From NCBI GenBank assembly GCA_016764775.1, contig JAESRE010000025.1, forward strand, positions 1 to 35,932: 35,932 nucleotides of DNA, read 5' to 3'. Positions 32,684-35,932 of the stretch are shown here, in pieces. Position 1 is the first letter of the stretch. Every line of letters begins with the position of its first letter. The translations under genes and the position numbers were made by a program. The notes under the pieces were generated by a model. That model had not been told where the DNA came from. It was given only the letters and a program-made list of their open reading frames with translations, and did not search any database. Origin of the DNA: Alphaproteobacteria bacterium. Its GTDB lineage: Bacteria; Pseudomonadota; Alphaproteobacteria; Micavibrionales; Micavibrionaceae.

Positions 32684-32947
32684 TTACTGTACGGTGCCGA
32701 GCCAATCGGACGCACGGTAATCGGATGTGGTGATAATTTCCCGTTTTGCGACATACACGGAATGAAGCTTACCTTCGATTTCGCGGGTCCAAAAATCCAG
32801 AAAACTCTTAAGTTCGGGGAATTGCGGCGCCAGATCGTAATCCTGCCAGATGAATTCCTGCAACAAGTTGCTGGAGTCCGGCATGTGATAATAAATTTGT
32901 GCCGTAGTTAAGCGGTAATTGCCTAATTGTTTAGTTAAATCAGCCAT
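32684..32947 (-). CDS. usg: Usg family protein
   Basis: 87 residues. The sequence LTTAQIYYHMPDSSNLLQEF, WQDYDLAPQFPELKSFLDFW and KLHSVYVAKRE matches the small Usg family found in alphaproteobacteria, named for a gene upstream of trpF in some genomes. The function is not known. No signal peptide or membrane helix. An AGGAGG stands a few bases before ATG 32947, the best ribosome-binding site in the window. It ends three bases from the convergent ATP-grasp stop and is divergent from groESL; no trp gene is present here. Confidence 0.9.
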   Translation of the reverse strand: MADLTKQLGNYRLTTAQIYYHMPDSSNLLQEFIWQDYDLAPQFPELKSFLDFWTREIEGKLHSVYVAKREIITTSDYRASDWLGTVQ

Positions 32948-33286
32948 TTAATCCTCCTTGTCCTGTCCTAGGGCATGGTGGAGCCTTATGCTCTCTAACA
33001 GGCATATTCTACGCCTATCTTTATTCATAATATAGGTAAAATCTTGCGAAAGCCTTAACTATCAACAGTTACAGAGATGTGGGGCGGTGTGCGGCGCAAT
33101 AATCGGGGGCGGAAATTTTAAGCGAAATCTCTTGAAAGTTTTTAGAGTCTGTACTATCTGTTTGGCACTCACTAATCGAGAGTGCTAACAGCGTTCCGGA
33201 GGTGAGTTTGGAAGGGGCTTTGATGTCCGCATTATATGGGGCAAAAAAGCCTGCTTGTTCAACCATAAACTTAGGAGAAAGTCGAA
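32948..33286. promoter_or_regulatory. Divergent usg/groESL control region
   Basis: A 339-bp gap holding the groESL promoter and CIRCE and, at its left side, the usg promoter and AGGAGG. A TTGAAA at 33132-33137 within CTTGAAA is a good -35 for either sigma70 or the heat-shock sigma; the -10 is unclear, TATCTG at 33155-33160 having the right 17-base spacing. That would put the transcription start inside CIRCE. The groES leader is about 120 bases and ends in AGGAGA. Nothing else recognised. Confidence 0.6.
33162..33188 (+). promoter_or_regulatory. CIRCE operator (HrcA binding site)
   Basis: TTGGCACTC at 33162-33170, nine bases, then GAGTGCTAA at 33180-33188. The consensus is TTAGCACTC-N9-GAGTGCTAA, so the right arm is perfect and the left arm has one change (A to G). 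It predicts HrcA repression of groESL, relieved on heat shock. hrcA is not in the window. Confidence 0.93.
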
Positions 33287-33589
33287 ATGGCAAAGAAAGT
33301 CAAATTTCGTCCTCTACATGACCGCGTTCTTGTCCGCCGCGTTGAAGCAGACACCAAAACAGCCGGTGGGATCATTATCCCCGATACAGCTGCCGATAAG
33401 CCTATGGAAGGCGAAATCGTTGCTGCCGGTAAAGGCCACGTAAATGACAATGGCGATATTCGTCCATTGGATGTGAAAGAAGGCGACAAGGTCGTGTTCT
33501 CGAAATGGGCCGGTACGGAAGTGACTATCGACGGCGAAGAGCTGATGGTGATGAAAGAGTCCGACATTATCGGAATCATCGCTGCTTAA
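33287..33589 (+). CDS. groES: Co-chaperonin GroES
   Basis: 100 residues, a little longer than E. coli GroES (97). It forms the seven-subunit lid of the GroEL chamber. Motifs: [16 protein letters not shown] at the N-terminus, the mobile loop [24 protein letters not shown] that contacts GroEL, and the C-terminal [14 protein letters not shown] and [22 protein letters not shown] nine bases upstream of ATG 33287. It is 33 bp from groEL and controlled by the CIRCE element upstream. Codon use shifts toward the optimised set of highly expressed genes. Confidence 0.98.
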   Translation: MAKKVKFRPLHDRVLVRRVEADTKTAGGIIIPDTAADKPMEGEIVAAGKGHVNDNGDIRPLDVKEGDKVVFSKWAGTEVTIDGEELMVMKESDIIGIIAA

Positions 33590-33595
33590 ATTTAA

Positions 33596-35278
<1,683 letters not shown>

Positions 35279-35300
35279 GCCGACCCCTTATAATTCATTA

Positions 35301-35332
35301 AAGGCCGTTCTCTCAGCAGGGCGGCCTTTTTT
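35301..35332 (+). terminator. Intrinsic terminator of groESL
   Basis: Stem AAGGCCG/CGGCCTT at 35301-35307 and 35322-35328 with a 14-base loop, followed by a run of T (35327-35332). It lies 22 bases past the groEL stop. Confidence 0.9.
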
Positions 35333-35384
35333 GTTGTCTTTTTCGCTTCCAGCTCTTATATTCCGCACAAAATATTTAACATAT

Positions 35385-35932
35385 ATGAACTCGACAGGGT
35401 TGGATGTGGGACTGCGTAAAATCAATTTCAGGCAAATAGCCGTCAATTCGGCGACCGATGCGGGCGTCTGTTTTAACGTCGGTAATGTGCCTGTCAGCAT
35501 GCAACATAGTTGGGAGGCCGCGGCCTTGAATGTAACGGTGGCGGGGATGTCGTTTGCGTCCCGTTTCGTTGTGGAGTTCAAGAAAGCTGCGGAAGAGCGG
35601 GGGTTTAAAGTTGTTCCTGCAAACCGCATTTCCAAAGCGCTAGATCGTTTTGCATCCAACCGCGGTGCGGGCCTTGTAACCTCCGGTACCCTGACATTAA
35701 CCGCGGCAGGTTTTGCTGCGGCAGAGGCCATGAATGGTAACCCCGATGCTGCGTCTACGGCGGGCATGTTGGGATGTTTCGGTTTGGTGCATACATTCCG
35801 CGGCGTGGCCACGGGCATGAAGGACGGTATCAAAAAATATGGTCTGGATACGGTGGCGTTTATATCTGCTGTATCGGCGTATATCATCGCGAACCCGGAT
35901 TTGCCGGTTGCGGTAAAATCGGCTTATGGCGG
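35385..35932 (+). CDS. Hypothetical protein, 3' truncated by the window end
   Basis: An open frame from ATG 35385 to the last base, 182 residues so far (MNSTGLDVGLRKINFRQIAV...). The middle and end have hydrophobic stretches (LVTSGTLTLTAAGFAAAEAM; TAGMLGCFGLVHTFRGVATG; VAFISAVSAYIIANPDLPVA), suggesting two or three membrane helices or a hydrophobic core. The family is not recognised. No Shine-Dalgarno precedes ATG 35385, so the true start could be a later in-frame ATG or GTG. An antisense frame covers 35288-35887, but its Ser/Thr/Pro/Arg-heavy product looks like a shadow. Confidence 0.6.
   Translation, partial: MNSTGLDVGLRKINFRQIAVNSATDAGVCFNVGNVPVSMQHSWEAAALNVTVAGMSFASRFVVEFKKAAEERGFKVVPANRISKALDRFASNRGAGLVTSGTLTLTAAGFAAAEAMNGNPDAASTAGMLGCFGLVHTFRGVATGMKDGIKKYGLDTVAFISAVSAYIIANPDLPVAVKSAYG

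Noticed and set aside
35288-35887. Minus-strand frame of 199 residues past groEL
   Set aside because: It runs through the groESL terminator, its product is Ser/Thr/Pro/Arg-rich without a domain, and the plus-strand frame over the same DNA has hydrophobic periodicity and normal codon use and stays open to the window edge.

Overview
The window looks like chromosomal backbone of an alphaproteobacterium of moderate GC content (roughly half by eye). The evidence is an RNase E whose S1 domain is split by a long acidic/Arg-Gly insertion, an alphaproteobacterial-type NADP isocitrate dehydrogenase, a Usg-family protein, the rsmB-rpe-heparinase order, a CIRCE-controlled groESL operon, an adrenodoxin-type ferredoxin and COX15-type heme A synthase. 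A deep-branching group such as the Micavibrionales or Rhodospirillales would fit, but that placement is inference. No IS element, phage, CRISPR array, tRNA or rRNA was seen.

Layout. 1-7832 (+): rsmB (5' truncated), rpe, a heparinase II/III-like protein, an EAL-domain protein, radA, cvpA, purF. 7837-12151 (-): a probable operon, transcribed yfgM-like, bamB, der, mscS. 12285-13457: a peroxiredoxin-like CxxC protein and two small unknown genes. 13626-16058 (+): icd and an L,D-transpeptidase. 16016-18807 (-): a small membrane protein, a small lipoprotein, an AMIN/amidase_3 cell-wall amidase and a sirtuin. 19087-21663 (+): RNase E. 21739-22890 (-): a Leu/Phe/Val-type amino-acid dehydrogenase. 22891-29429: the accessory-looking part. 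It has a 530-bp AT-rich gap with a hairpin-plus-T-tract RNA candidate, a secreted coiled-coil protein, a 1155-residue cysteine-free protein of unknown function behind a CtrA-like box and a sigma70-like promoter, and a cysteine-free Pro/Glu-rich 490-residue protein. 29426-32947: ctaA, a polytopic membrane protein, a 2Fe-2S ferredoxin, an orphan ATP-grasp protein and usg. 33162-35332: CIRCE, groES, groEL and terminator. A partial unknown gene runs off the right edge.

Most genes are housekeeping: rRNA modification, purine synthesis, recombination, ribosome assembly, outer-membrane assembly, envelope remodelling, TCA cycle, RNA decay, protein folding. The best candidates for something undescribed are the 23.0-29.4 kb locus (candidate small RNA, overlapping tiny hydrophobic ORFs, secreted protein, giant cysteine-free protein, proline-rich partner), the orphan ATP-grasp gene whose ribosome-binding site lies inside a hairpin, and a PurF with one predicted Fe-S ligand changed to glutamate. 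All functional claims rest on reading motifs by eye; no database search was run.
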